A stretch of DNA of 64,000 bases from Bryobacteraceae bacterium (GTDB taxonomy: Bacteria > Acidobacteriota > Terriglobia > Bryobacterales > Bryobacteraceae). A model generated the notes under the pieces. The model was not told the DNA's origin, did no database searches, and saw only the letters and a program-made list of their open reading frames with translations. The position numbers were made by a program, and so were the translations under genes. The stretch spans positions 39,629 through 103,628 of the forward strand of contig JANWXD010000010.1 of assembly GCA_025055455.1 (NCBI GenBank). The letters run 5' to 3'. Shown one piece after another: positions 49,043 through 57,725 of this stretch (the first letter of the stretch is position 1; the number at the start of each line of letters is the position of its first letter).

Positions 49043-50893
49043 ATGCACCGCTCCTGGCCCGAGATGGCGCTCTTTGCCGCCTTGCTTTCCGCATCCCTGT
49101 GGGCCTTCTGGGTCCGCTTTCGGCGCGTGTGGGACGCGGTGTGGATCTCGAAACCCGATCCTGACTTGCGCCTGCGCCCTTTGCGACCGCGCCTGCGCGA
49201 CTTCGTGCGGGAGGTGATGCTACAAAGCAAGGTCATTCGGGAGCGGCCGCTGGCCGGCCTGGCGCACGCCTTCGTGTTCTGGGGGTTCTGCGCCTTCGCC
49301 CTCGTTACGCTCGACCACCTGGTCAGCGGTTTCGGTGTCGACTGGATCGTGCCGGAAAGCCGCTTCGGCCGGGTCTATTTTGGCGCGGCAGCTGTGTTTG
49401 CCGTGGCGGTTGCCGTCTCGATCACGGCGCTTGCGATCCGCCGCTTCCTGGTTCGCCCGCGGTGGCTCGGTGAGGTGTCGCTCGAGTCCGGGCTGATCGC
49501 TTTGCTGATTTTCGTGCTGATGGTGACGTACTTGGCCGGGTGGCAGCTTCCGGAGGAGAGCCTGATCGGCCGGGCCAACTGGTGGCTGCACACGCTGGCG
49601 CTGCTCGTGTTCCTCCCCATCATCCCCCGGACGAAGCACCTGCATTTGCTGTTAAGTCCCTTTGCCGTGTTCTTGCGGCGCCCGTCCTTTGCGGCCATTC
49701 CTCCGCTGGTCGGGGACGAAGATTTCGGCCTCCACACCGGCCGGGACGTGACGCGGCTGGTGGCGCTGCAGGCGTACTGCTGTGTGGAATGCGGCCGCTG
49801 CACGGAACATTGTCCGGCCTACAACACCGGCAAGCGGCTAAATCCCAAGGAAATCATTCTGGGCATTCGCGCATACTTGAACGACTTCGGCCCTTCCGGC
49901 GAGGCCCCGCTGGTCGGCGCGCACATTCCGCAGGAGGCGGTCTTTCAATGCACCACTTGCGGGGCTTGTGAATTCCAGTGCCCGGTGGGGATCCAACACC
50001 TGCCGGTTATCGTCGGCTTGCGCAGAGGCGAGGTCAACACGGGCCGCTGGCAGGACGAGCACGGCACGCGATTGTTCTTGAATCTGGAGCGCCACGGCAA
50101 TCCCCTAGGATTTGCCTTCTCCGAGCGCGAAAAGTTCATCCAACGGGCGGGGTTTCCGTGGTTCGATGGGACGCAAGATGTGTGTCTGTGGCTCGGCTGC
50201 ATGGGGTCTTACGATCCCCAGGGCCGGGAAATCGTCGTTGCGCTCGGCAGCGTCCTGCGGTTTCTCGGCATTCGCTTCGGCGTTTTGCGGCGGGAACGCT
50301 GCTCCGGAGATCCGGCGCGCCGGCTGGGTAACGACCTGCTGTTCCGCCAACTCGCCGAGGCGAACCTCGAGGAGCTTCGGAAGGCCGGCGCAAGGCGACT
50401 CCTTTCGATTTGCCCGCATTGCGTGCGCACCATTGGGCAAGACTGGAACGAGTTCGGCGCCGACATCCGGATCGAACACCACAGCGAGCTCCTGGCGCGC
50501 CATGCGGAGCGTCTGCCGGCCGGCAAGGCACACCAGCGCGTGGTTTTTCACGATCCCTGCTACCTCGGTCGCTACGGCGGAATCTACGACGAGCCCCGGG
50601 CTGTGGCGCGGCTGGCCGGAGAGCTGGTCGAGCCGCCGCGCACGCGCCGCCGGTCGTTCTGCTGCGGAGCGGGCGGCGGCCTCGCGTTTTTGGGCGAAGA
50701 GAAGGGCACGCGCGTCAATGCGGCGCGGGCGGCCGAACTTGCCGCCACCGGGGCTTCCATCGTGGCCGCAGCCTGTCCGTTCTGCCGCACGATGTTCCGC
50801 GACGCGCTGGGGTCCCTCGAGGACCGGGCCCCCGAGCTGAGGGACATTGCAGAGATCGCCGCGCGAGCGATCGAGGCGCGAATCGGCGAGTGA
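49043..50893 (+). CDS. Membrane Fe-S oxidoreductase (HdrD/CCG-domain family)
   Basis: A 616-residue protein. Residues 1-215 form about five membrane helices of a NarI/HdrE-like haem b type (AHAFVFWGFCAFALVTLDHL). Two ferredoxin clusters follow: CVECGRCTEHCP and CTTCGACEFQCP (4Fe-4S each). Two CCG (cysteine-rich) domains follow: CLWLGCMGSY with CPHC, and FHDPCYLGRYGG with SFCCGAGGG, which in HdrD hold special 4Fe-4S sites. Similar proteins serve as membrane electron carriers, for example to quinones from an electron-transferring flavoprotein. It lies just before korAB, so it may take electrons from 2-oxoacid oxidation; that is inferred. Confidence 0.85.
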   Translation: MHRSWPEMALFAALLSASLWAFWVRFRRVWDAVWISKPDPDLRLRPLRPRLRDFVREVMLQSKVIRERPLAGLAHAFVFWGFCAFALVTLDHLVSGFGVDWIVPESRFGRVYFGAAAVFAVAVAVSITALAIRRFLVRPRWLGEVSLESGLIALLIFVLMVTYLAGWQLPEESLIGRANWWLHTLALLVFLPIIPRTKHLHLLLSPFAVFLRRPSFAAIPPLVGDEDFGLHTGRDVTRLVALQAYCCVECGRCTEHCPAYNTGKRLNPKEIILGIRAYLNDFGPSGEAPLVGAHIPQEAVFQCTTCGACEFQCPVGIQHLPVIVGLRRGEVNTGRWQDEHGTRLFLNLERHGNPLGFAFSEREKFIQRAGFPWFDGTQDVCLWLGCMGSYDPQGREIVVALGSVLRFLGIRFGVLRRERCSGDPARRLGNDLLFRQLAEANLEELRKAGARRLLSICPHCVRTIGQDWNEFGADIRIEHHSELLARHAERLPAGKAHQRVVFHDPCYLGRYGGIYDEPRAVARLAGELVEPPRTRRRSFCCGAGGGLAFLGEEKGTRVNAARAAELAATGASIVAAACPFCRTMFRDALGSLEDRAPELRDIAEIAARAIEARIGE

Positions 50894-51071
50894 GTCGCGG
50901 CGTGCGGACCAGGGCAACTCACCGCCCGAGCCCGCCCGGCCAGCGCCATCGATGGCGTTATGCGAACGTCGCCACCCCTTCCGGACCGCGCGAGACATTC
51001 GCGCTGACGGAGCGGCCGCAGCTATAATCGGACCAGAGGGGCTTCCCTCGAAACGACAAGGAACGAGATTC

Positions 51072-52916
51072 ATGTCCACGATCGAAGTCAGGCCGGAAAC
51101 ATATCCCCAAAAGGAAGTTCAGCCCCGGGTGGTGAACGATTTCAGCATCCAGGTGGCCACCGTGAACGGCTCGGGGAGCCAGACAGCGAACACGGTTCTG
51201 ATGCGGGCCATCTTTCAGATGGGGGTGCCGGTTTCCGGCAAGAACCTTTTTCCCTCTAACATCGCCGGCCTCCCCACGTGGTTCACCATCCGCGCCAGCA
51301 AGTACGGCTGGATCGGGCGAAAAAAAGAAATCGATTTCTTGGTGGCCATGAACCCGGAGACGGCGCGCGAAGATGTGCAGAACCTCGAACCAGGCGCCGC
51401 GGTCGTCTTCGACGAACCGCTGAAGCTGGACGCCTTGCGCTCCGACTTGCACTTCTACCCCGTGCCGTTCGACAAGCTGGTGGCGCCGGTGTGTCCGGAG
51501 CCGCGGCTGCGCAAGCTGGTCCGGAACATGATTTATGACGGCGTGCTGGCTCGGCTGCTGGGCATCGAGCTCGAAGAAGTCCGCAAGGCGCTCTACAAGC
51601 AGTTCGGGCCCCGTAAGGTCAAGGCGGCGGACCTGAACTGGGGCGCGGTCCAGGCGGGCTGGGATTACGCGGAAAAGAACTTTACCAAGACAGATCCGTA
51701 CTGGGTCGAGCGGATGGACGCCACGCGGGGCAAGATCATCATCGACGGCAATGCGGCGGCGGCGTTGGGCGCGATTTTCGCCGGCGTCACGGTGGTGACC
51801 TGGTATCCGATCACGCCTTCGACCTCGATGATCGAGACGATGATGGGATACCTCAAGCGATTCCGCATCGACAAGGAGACGGGCAAGGCCACCTTTGCCG
51901 TCGTGCAGGCCGAAGACGAGCTGGCAGCGATCGGCATGGTGATCGGCGCCGGTTGGGCGGGCGCCCGCGCCATGACCGCCACCTCCGGGCCGGGCATCTC
52001 TCTGATGGCGGAGTTCGCCGGGCTGGGTTATTACGCCGAAGTGCCGGCGGTGATCTTCGACGTGCAGCGCGTCGGTCCCTCCACCGGCCTGCCCACGCGC
52101 ACGCAGCAAGGCGACATCCTTTTCGTAGCGACGCTGTCCCACGGCGACACCAAGCACCCCATGCTGTTTCCCTCCTGTCCGGAGGAGTGTTTCACCATGG
52201 CCCAGACCGCCTTCGATCTGGCCGAGGAGTTCCAGACTCCGGTCTTCGTCATGATGGATCTGGACCTGGGCATGAACAATTGGATGTCGGACCCGTTCCC
52301 CTATCCCGACCAGCCGCTGCGCCGCGGCAAGGTGCTAGGCAAAGAAGACCTGGAGCGGCTCGGCGGCTTCGCCCGCTACGCGGACGTCGACGGCGACGGC
52401 GTCGGCTGGCGCACTTTGCCGGGCACGGACCATCCCGCCGCCGCCTACTTCACGCGTGGCAGCGGACACAACGAGAAGGCGCAGTACAGCGAGCGGCCGG
52501 ACGACTACATGCGCAACATGGACCGGTTGGCGCGCAAGTTCGAAACGCTGCGCAAGCACGTCCCGCGCCCCGAGGTGATCCTCAACGAACGGGCCTCCGT
52601 CGGCTTGCTATGCTACGGCACGACCCGTTACGCCGCCGAAGAGAGCCGGGATCAGCTGCTGCGAGAATACGGCCTGGAGACCAGTTACTTGCGCCTGAAG
52701 GCGTTTCCCTTCACCGAAGAAGTCGGCGACTTCATCGACCGTCACGCGCGCGTCTACGTCGTCGAACAGAACCGCGACGCTCAGATGGTGTCGCTGTTGC
52801 GGATGGAGCTCGAGCCGGAGCAGATCGCCAAGCTCCGCAGCGTGCGGTACTACGGCGGTCTGCCCATCGATGCCCGCACGGTGACGGATGAAATCGTGGC
52901 CATGGAGGGACTATGA
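51072..52916 (+). CDS. korA: 2-oxoacid:acceptor oxidoreductase, fused gamma-alpha subunit
   Basis: A 614-residue subunit. Residues 25-190 are the gamma domain (VATVNGSGSQTANTVLMRAI), residues 220-420 the pyrimidine-binding alpha domain with GNAAAALGAIFAGVTVVTWY and YPITPSTSM, and the rest the domain II and C-terminal region (VGLLCYGTTRYAAEESRDQL). The layout matches 2-oxoglutarate:ferredoxin oxidoreductase KorA of bacteria with a fused gamma-alpha chain. It overlaps korB by four bases. A TATAAT at 51023-51028 ahead of it is a possible -10. The substrate (2-oxoglutarate or other 2-oxoacid) is the usual assignment, not proven. Confidence 0.92.
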   Translation: MSTIEVRPETYPQKEVQPRVVNDFSIQVATVNGSGSQTANTVLMRAIFQMGVPVSGKNLFPSNIAGLPTWFTIRASKYGWIGRKKEIDFLVAMNPETAREDVQNLEPGAAVVFDEPLKLDALRSDLHFYPVPFDKLVAPVCPEPRLRKLVRNMIYDGVLARLLGIELEEVRKALYKQFGPRKVKAADLNWGAVQAGWDYAEKNFTKTDPYWVERMDATRGKIIIDGNAAAALGAIFAGVTVVTWYPITPSTSMIETMMGYLKRFRIDKETGKATFAVVQAEDELAAIGMVIGAGWAGARAMTATSGPGISLMAEFAGLGYYAEVPAVIFDVQRVGPSTGLPTRTQQGDILFVATLSHGDTKHPMLFPSCPEECFTMAQTAFDLAEEFQTPVFVMMDLDLGMNNWMSDPFPYPDQPLRRGKVLGKEDLERLGGFARYADVDGDGVGWRTLPGTDHPAAAYFTRGSGHNEKAQYSERPDDYMRNMDRLARKFETLRKHVPRPEVILNERASVGLLCYGTTRYAAEESRDQLLREYGLETSYLRLKAFPFTEEVGDFIDRHARVYVVEQNRDAQMVSLLRMELEPEQIAKLRSVRYYGGLPIDARTVTDEIVAMEGL

Positions 52917-53953
52917 GCACCGCTGTAATGCCGCCCAAAAAGGTAAACCGCATCGGCTTGGAGATCGGCAGTTACAAAGGCGGCAAGACTACGCTGTGCG
53001 CCGGTTGCGGCCACAACGCCATCTCGGAGCGGCTGATCGAGTGTTTTTTCGAGATGGGGATCTATCCCTGGCGGGTGGCGAAGTTCTCCGGCATCGGCTG
53101 CTCGTCGAAGTCCCCGGCGTATTTCCTCGGCCTGGCCCACGGCTTCAACGCCGTCCACGGGCGGGCTCCGGCGGTCGGCACCGGCGCCCTGCTAGCCAAC
53201 CGCCACCTCATCGGCCTCACCGTGACCGGCGACGGGGACACCGCCTCCATTGGGCTCGGGCAGTTCTGCCACATGCTGCGCCGGAACGTGCCCATGATTT
53301 ATGTCATCGAAGATAACGGCGTCTATGGGCTCACCAAGGGCCAATTTTCTGCCACGGCCGACTTAGGATCGAAGCTGAAGACGGGAATTGTCAACGACCT
53401 GCCTCCGATCGACACCTGCCTGCTCGCCATCGAGTTGGGCGCCACCTTCGTCGCGCGTTCCTTTTCGGGCGACAAGAAGCAGCTTCAGGCCATTCTGAAA
53501 GCGGCCATCGCTCATCGCGGCCTTTCAGTGATTGACGTGATCTCGCCCTGCGTGACCTTCAACGACCACGAAGGCTCGACCAAGAGTTATTCCTACATGA
53601 AGGAGCATGACGTTCCGCTGCACGAGCTCGGCTTCGTGCCCGCCTTCGAAGACATTACGGTCGACATGGGCGAAGGCGAGGTGCAGGAAGTGACCCTGCA
53701 CGACGGCTCGCGGCTGGTGCTCAAGAAGCTCGGACGCGACTACGATCCGACCGACAAGCTGAACGCCATCCGCACGATTCACGAAGCCCACCGGGACGGC
53801 CACGTGGTGACCGGGATCCTGTACGTGGAACCGGGGGCGAAAAACTTCATCGAGCTGCTCAACCTGGTGGACGAACCGCTGGCCACGCTGCCGGAAAGCA
53901 AGCTCCGCCCGCCCAAGGAAGCGCTGGACGAGGTGATGGAAGAGCTGCGCTGA
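52913..53953 (+). CDS. korB: 2-oxoacid:acceptor oxidoreductase, beta subunit
   Basis: A 346-residue thiamine-pyrophosphate subunit. CAGCGH and IGCSSK supply cysteines of the proximal cluster, and the TPP motif runs GDGDTASIG to EDNGVYGLTKGQ. KorAB oxidises 2-oxoglutarate to succinyl-CoA and CO2, reducing ferredoxin, or runs in reverse. The start overlaps the korA stop by four bases (ATGA), so the chains are coupled in translation. No separate delta ferredoxin gene is adjacent. Confidence 0.94.
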   Translation: MSTAVMPPKKVNRIGLEIGSYKGGKTTLCAGCGHNAISERLIECFFEMGIYPWRVAKFSGIGCSSKSPAYFLGLAHGFNAVHGRAPAVGTGALLANRHLIGLTVTGDGDTASIGLGQFCHMLRRNVPMIYVIEDNGVYGLTKGQFSATADLGSKLKTGIVNDLPPIDTCLLAIELGATFVARSFSGDKKQLQAILKAAIAHRGLSVIDVISPCVTFNDHEGSTKSYSYMKEHDVPLHELGFVPAFEDITVDMGEGEVQEVTLHDGSRLVLKKLGRDYDPTDKLNAIRTIHEAHRDGHVVTGILYVEPGAKNFIELLNLVDEPLATLPESKLRPPKEALDEVMEELR

Positions 53954-53958
53954 ACCCA

Positions 53959-54753
53959 GTGGCCGGCGCTGCAGTTCCTGCTCAGGGCCCCGCGGGGCCG
54001 TTCACTCGCCAGGAGTGCTCCACCTTCCGACCGTTGCTGCGTGTGGTGCTGGTGGCGCCGCGCAACCCGTTGAACATCGGGGCCGCGGCCCGCGCGATGA
54101 GCAACTTCGGGTTCTCGGAGCTGCGGCTGGTGAACCCGTACGAGGTCGCCTTCCGGGAGGCCCGCTCGGCGGTGAACGCCTCTCACGTGCTCCAGGGCGC
54201 CGTCGAATTTCCCACCGTCGCCGATGCGGTGGCGGATTGCCGGCTTGTCGTGGGAACCACGGACGCGGCGCACCGGGACTTGCAACATCCCGTGCGACGC
54301 CTAGAATACGCCGCGCGGTTGATCCGACGGCATCCCGGTCCGGTCGCCCTGTTGTTCGGTTCCGAGAAATTCGGGCTGTCGACAGAAGACCTGGCTTACT
54401 GCCACTGGCTGCTCCGCATTCCGACGCGCGAGGAGCACCCCGCCATGAACCTGGGGCAGGCCGTGGCGGTTTGTCTGTACGAGCTGGTGCGGCAGAGGCC
54501 GGTTCGCGATCCGAAGTCGCCCCGGCCTGCCAGCGCGGGCGAACTGGAGCGCTTGACGGAAGTGCTCTTGCATGTGCTCCAGCGGAGCGGCTACGTCAAC
54601 CCGCGAACCGCCGCTTCGACGGCGCTCAAAGTGCGGCGGCTGGTGCGGCGGCTTTCACTTTCCAGCGCCGACGCCGCCATCTGGACCGGCATGCTGCGGC
54701 AAATTCAGTGGAAGCTCGGAGTTGCCGCGGAGAGCTCACAAGCCCATGAGTAA
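53959..54753 (+). CDS. TrmJ/TrmH-family RNA 2'-O-methyltransferase
   Basis: A 264-residue SPOUT methyltransferase. Conserved pieces: VVLVAPRNPLNIGAAARAMS (motif 1), LVNPYEV, GTTDAAHRD, LLFGSEKFGLST (motif 2) and IPTREEHPAMNLGQAVAVCL (motif 3) with the C-terminal knot. This fits TrmJ, which methylates position 32 of tRNAs, though substrate cannot be told from sequence. GTG is the start, five bases after korB; the first 25 residues are variable. It overlaps the next small gene by eight bases. Confidence 0.85.
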   Translation: MAGAAVPAQGPAGPFTRQECSTFRPLLRVVLVAPRNPLNIGAAARAMSNFGFSELRLVNPYEVAFREARSAVNASHVLQGAVEFPTVADAVADCRLVVGTTDAAHRDLQHPVRRLEYAARLIRRHPGPVALLFGSEKFGLSTEDLAYCHWLLRIPTREEHPAMNLGQAVAVCLYELVRQRPVRDPKSPRPASAGELERLTEVLLHVLQRSGYVNPRTAASTALKVRRLVRRLSLSSADAAIWTGMLRQIQWKLGVAAESSQAHE

Positions 54754-54979
54754 AGTGGACCTTCGTTTCAAGTTGGTGCGGCCGCTGGATGAGGCGATTT
54801 GGGAACGGATCGCGGCCGCGCACGGAATTTACGGTATCCTCCGCGTCTTGCCGCGGGCCGAGGCGGGCGAACTCGAAGTCGTCTATGACGCCTCTCGGCT
54901 GACGGCAGAAGAGGTCGAGGCGGAGCTTTGCCGCTTGGGCATTCCGATCGAACGGCTGGCAACCACCGCACAGCCGTGA
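54746..54979 (+). CDS. Small ferredoxin-fold protein, HMA-like without metal cysteines
   Basis: A 77-residue protein with the beta-alpha-beta-beta-alpha-beta order of heavy-metal-associated (HMA) domains: VDLRFKLVRP, helix LDEAIWERIAAAHGIYG, strands ILRVLP and LEVVYD, helix SRLTAEEVEAEL, strand IPIERLA. HMA domains carry a CxxC in the first loop; here that loop reads PLDEA and the one cysteine (CRLG) lies elsewhere, so it probably does not bind copper. It overlaps the methyltransferase gene by eight bases, which supports real translation. Function unknown. Confidence 0.65.
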   Translation: MSKVDLRFKLVRPLDEAIWERIAAAHGIYGILRVLPRAEAGELEVVYDASRLTAEEVEAELCRLGIPIERLATTAQP

Positions 54980-55056
54980 CCGGTGCCGGCTGCCCGCACT
55001 CCACTGCGGCCAGAGGGACCCGCCGCCCGATGACCCGAGCGGCGCTACGGCGAAAC

Positions 55057-56199
55057 CTACCGCTCGATCGGCGCCTCCCCCAGCCGGACCCGCACTTTCA
55101 TGGTGCGTCCGTTCCGATAAATCGTCAGCTCTGCTGTGTCGCCAGGCAGCTTCCGTCCGAGCGCCCGGCTCAAGGCGTTCTCTGAATTGACGGGCCGGCC
55201 GTCCACCGCCATGATGAGGTCGCCGCCCACGGGGATCTCATACCGCCCCACGATCACGCTCGTGCGGGCGCCTCGCAGCCCCGCTTCGGCGGCGGCCGAT
55301 CCCGGCTCCACCTGCACCACCAGCGCGCCGCCTTCCGCCGGAAGATCCAAGGCTTGCGCCAGTTCGCCGGAGACGTAGATGGTCCGCACGCCCAGATACG
55401 GCCGCGCGTATCGTCCCCGTGCGCGGTAGTGTTCGAGCATCTCCTTGGCCCGGTTGATGGGCAGCGCGAAGCCGATCCCGATGTTGGCCTCCCCCACGAT
55501 CGCCGTGTTGATGCCGATGACGTTGCCCTGCGAATCGAGCAGCGGCCCGCCGCTGTTGCCTTGGTTGATGGCCGCGTCGGTCTGGATCATGTCTTCGAGC
55601 GTCCCGGCCTCGCTTTGAATCGAACGGTTCAACGCGCTGATGACTCCCGTGGTCAGGGTCCCAGCCAGCCCGAACGGATTGCCGATCGCCAGCACCTTCT
55701 GGCCCACCTGTAGATGATCCGAATCGCCGAGCTTCAGAAATGGCAGTTTTTTTCTCGCGTTGATCCGCAGCAGCGCCAGGTCGTTGGAGGGATCGCTGTA
55801 GAGGATCTGCGCGTCGTAACTCGAACGGTCCGCCAGCGTCACCGAAATCCGCTGCGGCCGCCGTCCTACCACGTGATAATTCGTGACGATCAACCCGTTC
55901 GGGTCGATGAGAAACCCCGAGCCGGATCCCCGAACCGGGATGACACGCAGAAACCAATCCTGGCTCAAGACCACGGTCGTGATGTTCACCGTGGCCTGGC
56001 TTGCGGTCTTGTAGACTTCGATGTTGTTCAGTTCGTCCGAGCTCAGGCCCGCCCCCCGCGCGCGGTCCGGTTCCGTCCACAGCCGGCCCACGCGACTGAC
56101 CGGCTCGGCGATCCCGCCGGGACTCCACCGCTTCAGGGAGGTGAAATACACAAAGCCGCCGACCAGAATGGCGGCGAGCAGCCAATGTCGCGCTCTCAC
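55057..56199 (-). CDS. HtrA/DegP-like serine protease
   Basis: A 380-residue periplasmic protease anchored by an N-terminal helix (about 6-20). The trypsin-fold triad is H109 (TNYHVVG), D140 (SNDLALL) and S216 (GNSGGPL). One PDZ domain follows (about 265-375, including a GAEAGLRG-type stretch AAAEAGLRGARTS). This is the DegS/DegQ-like layout with one PDZ; it degrades misfolded envelope proteins. Start GTG at 56199 overlaps the coaE stop. Last gene of the APC-folD-coaE-htrA unit. Confidence 0.92.
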   Translation of the reverse strand: MRARHWLLAAILVGGFVYFTSLKRWSPGGIAEPVSRVGRLWTEPDRARGAGLSSDELNNIEVYKTASQATVNITTVVLSQDWFLRVIPVRGSGSGFLIDPNGLIVTNYHVVGRRPQRISVTLADRSSYDAQILYSDPSNDLALLRINARKKLPFLKLGDSDHLQVGQKVLAIGNPFGLAGTLTTGVISALNRSIQSEAGTLEDMIQTDAAINQGNSGGPLLDSQGNVIGINTAIVGEANIGIGFALPINRAKEMLEHYRARGRYARPYLGVRTIYVSGELAQALDLPAEGGALVVQVEPGSAAAEAGLRGARTSVIVGRYEIPVGGDLIMAVDGRPVNSENALSRALGRKLPGDTAELTIYRNGRTMKVRVRLGEAPIER

Positions 56200-56801
56200 G
56201 AGGTCAGGCTCCTAAGTCGATCATAAACGGCCCGCACTTGACGTAACGTCTCTTCCTTGCTTCCTGAAGTGTCTATGACGTAATCGGCGAACTTTCGTTT
56301 TTCTTCGAGCGGCAGCTGCTGCCGGATCCGGGACAGCACTTCCTCCCGCGTTCCGTCCCCCCGCGCCACGGCTCGTGCGATCTGTTGGGCTTCGTCGCAC
56401 ACCACCACGATGAGCTTGTCGAAACGGTCGTGCACGCCCGCCTCGATCAACACGGCGGCTTCCACCACCACGATCGCTCGCGGGTCGCGCGCGGCAATCT
56501 CGGCCTCCGCACGCTCCAGCCGCCGCAGCACCGGTGGATGCACCAGGCGGTTCAGCACAGCGAGCTTCTCTGGATCCGCGAACACGATCCCCGCCAGCCG
56601 CCGGCGGTCGATGGTTTCGTCCTGGCGCAAGATCTCCTTGCCGAATTCGCGCACCACCTCCGCATATGCCTCGCCTCCCGGCTCGAGGACCTCATGACCT
56701 AGCGCGTCGGCCTGAATCAAGTAGCAGCCCAGATCCCTCAGCGCCGCCCCGACGAAGGATTTGCCCGTGGCCAGGCCTCCGGTGAGGCCCACCTTCAACA
56801 T
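56196..56801 (-). CDS. coaE: Dephospho-CoA kinase
   Basis: A 201-residue kinase performing the last step of coenzyme A synthesis. The P-loop GLTGGLATGKS begins at about residue 6, followed by the QADALGHEVL substrate region, RRRLAGIVFAD, LVHPPVLRRL and VVVCDEAQQ. The ATG at 56801 overlaps the folD end by seven bases; a long open frame extends upstream but belongs to another reading of folD. Complete and of normal length. Confidence 0.94.
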   Translation of the reverse strand: MLKVGLTGGLATGKSFVGAALRDLGCYLIQADALGHEVLEPGGEAYAEVVREFGKEILRQDETIDRRRLAGIVFADPEKLAVLNRLVHPPVLRRLERAEAEIAARDPRAIVVVEAAVLIEAGVHDRFDKLIVVVCDEAQQIARAVARGDGTREEVLSRIRQQLPLEEKRKFADYVIDTSGSKEETLRQVRAVYDRLRSLTS

Positions 56802-57715
56802 CCGCGGAGTCTCCGCTCGGCCGCCTCCACCGTATTGGCCATGAGCATGGCGATGGTCAGCGGACCCACTCCGCCGGGCACTGGCGTATAGGCGCCCGCT
56901 TTTTCCGCCGCGTCGAGCGGGTGTACGTCGCCCACTAACAGTGCCCCCTTGCGGTCGAATTCCGCCAGCTTGGCCGCATCGTTGCGGAAGATGGCCGCTA
57001 CCTCGGCGCGGTCGTGCAGGCGGTTGGTCCCCACGTCGATGACCGTGGCGCCCGGCTTGAGGAATTCCCCGGTGATCGCCGCCGGCCGCCCCATGGCCGC
57101 CACCAGAATGTCGGCGCGGCGGCACACCGAAGCCAAGTCCCGGGTCCGGGAGTGACAAATCGTCACGGTGGCGTGCTCCTGCAAAAGCATGAGCGCCGTG
57201 GGCTTGCCCACGATGTCGCTCCGGCCTACGACCACGGCCTCGCGGCCCGCAATCGGAATCGAATGCCGCTTCAACAGTTCCAGGATTCCCGACGGGGTGC
57301 AGGGCCGCAGGCCCGGACGGCCCGTCACCAGCCGGCCCACATTGAGCGGGTGAAAGCCGTCCACGTCCTTGTCCGGATCCACAGCCAGAAGCACCGCGCG
57401 CGCGTCCACGTGCGGCGGCAGCGGCATTTGCACCAGAATCCCGTCGATCTCCGGGTGCCGGTTCAGAGCTTGCACCAGATCCGAAAGCTCCTCCGTGGTC
57501 ACGCTCGCCGGCGGGGTGTGCGTTTCGCTGTAGAGCCCGAGTTCCTCGCAGGCCTTCACTTTGTTGCGCACGTAGATGGCCGAGGCGGGATTGTCGCCCA
57601 CCAAAATCACGGCCAGCCCAGGAGCGCGGCAGCTGGATCGGAGCTGCTCGATGCGCGGCCTCAGCTCCGCGAAAATCTCGTTCCGGACCCGCAAGCCATC
57701 CAAAACCTGCGCCAT
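56795..57715 (-). CDS. folD: Bifunctional methylenetetrahydrofolate dehydrogenase/cyclohydrolase
   Basis: A 306-residue folate enzyme. Conserved parts: YVRNKVKACEELG (with the catalytic lysine), ILVQMPLPPHVD, PLNVGRL, CTPSGILELL, VVVGRSDIVGKP (NADP binding) and TPVPGGVGPLTIAML. It interconverts methylene-, methenyl- and formyl-tetrahydrofolate in the cytosol. Overlaps coaE at its end; begins ten bases after the APC permease stop. Confidence 0.95.
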   Translation of the reverse strand: MAQVLDGLRVRNEIFAELRPRIEQLRSSCRAPGLAVILVGDNPASAIYVRNKVKACEELGLYSETHTPPASVTTEELSDLVQALNRHPEIDGILVQMPLPPHVDARAVLLAVDPDKDVDGFHPLNVGRLVTGRPGLRPCTPSGILELLKRHSIPIAGREAVVVGRSDIVGKPTALMLLQEHATVTICHSRTRDLASVCRRADILVAAMGRPAAITGEFLKPGATVIDVGTNRLHDRAEVAAIFRNDAAKLAEFDRKGALLVGDVHPLDAAEKAGAYTPVPGGVGPLTIAMLMANTVEAAERRLRGC

Positions 57716-57725
57716 CGCCGCCCTT

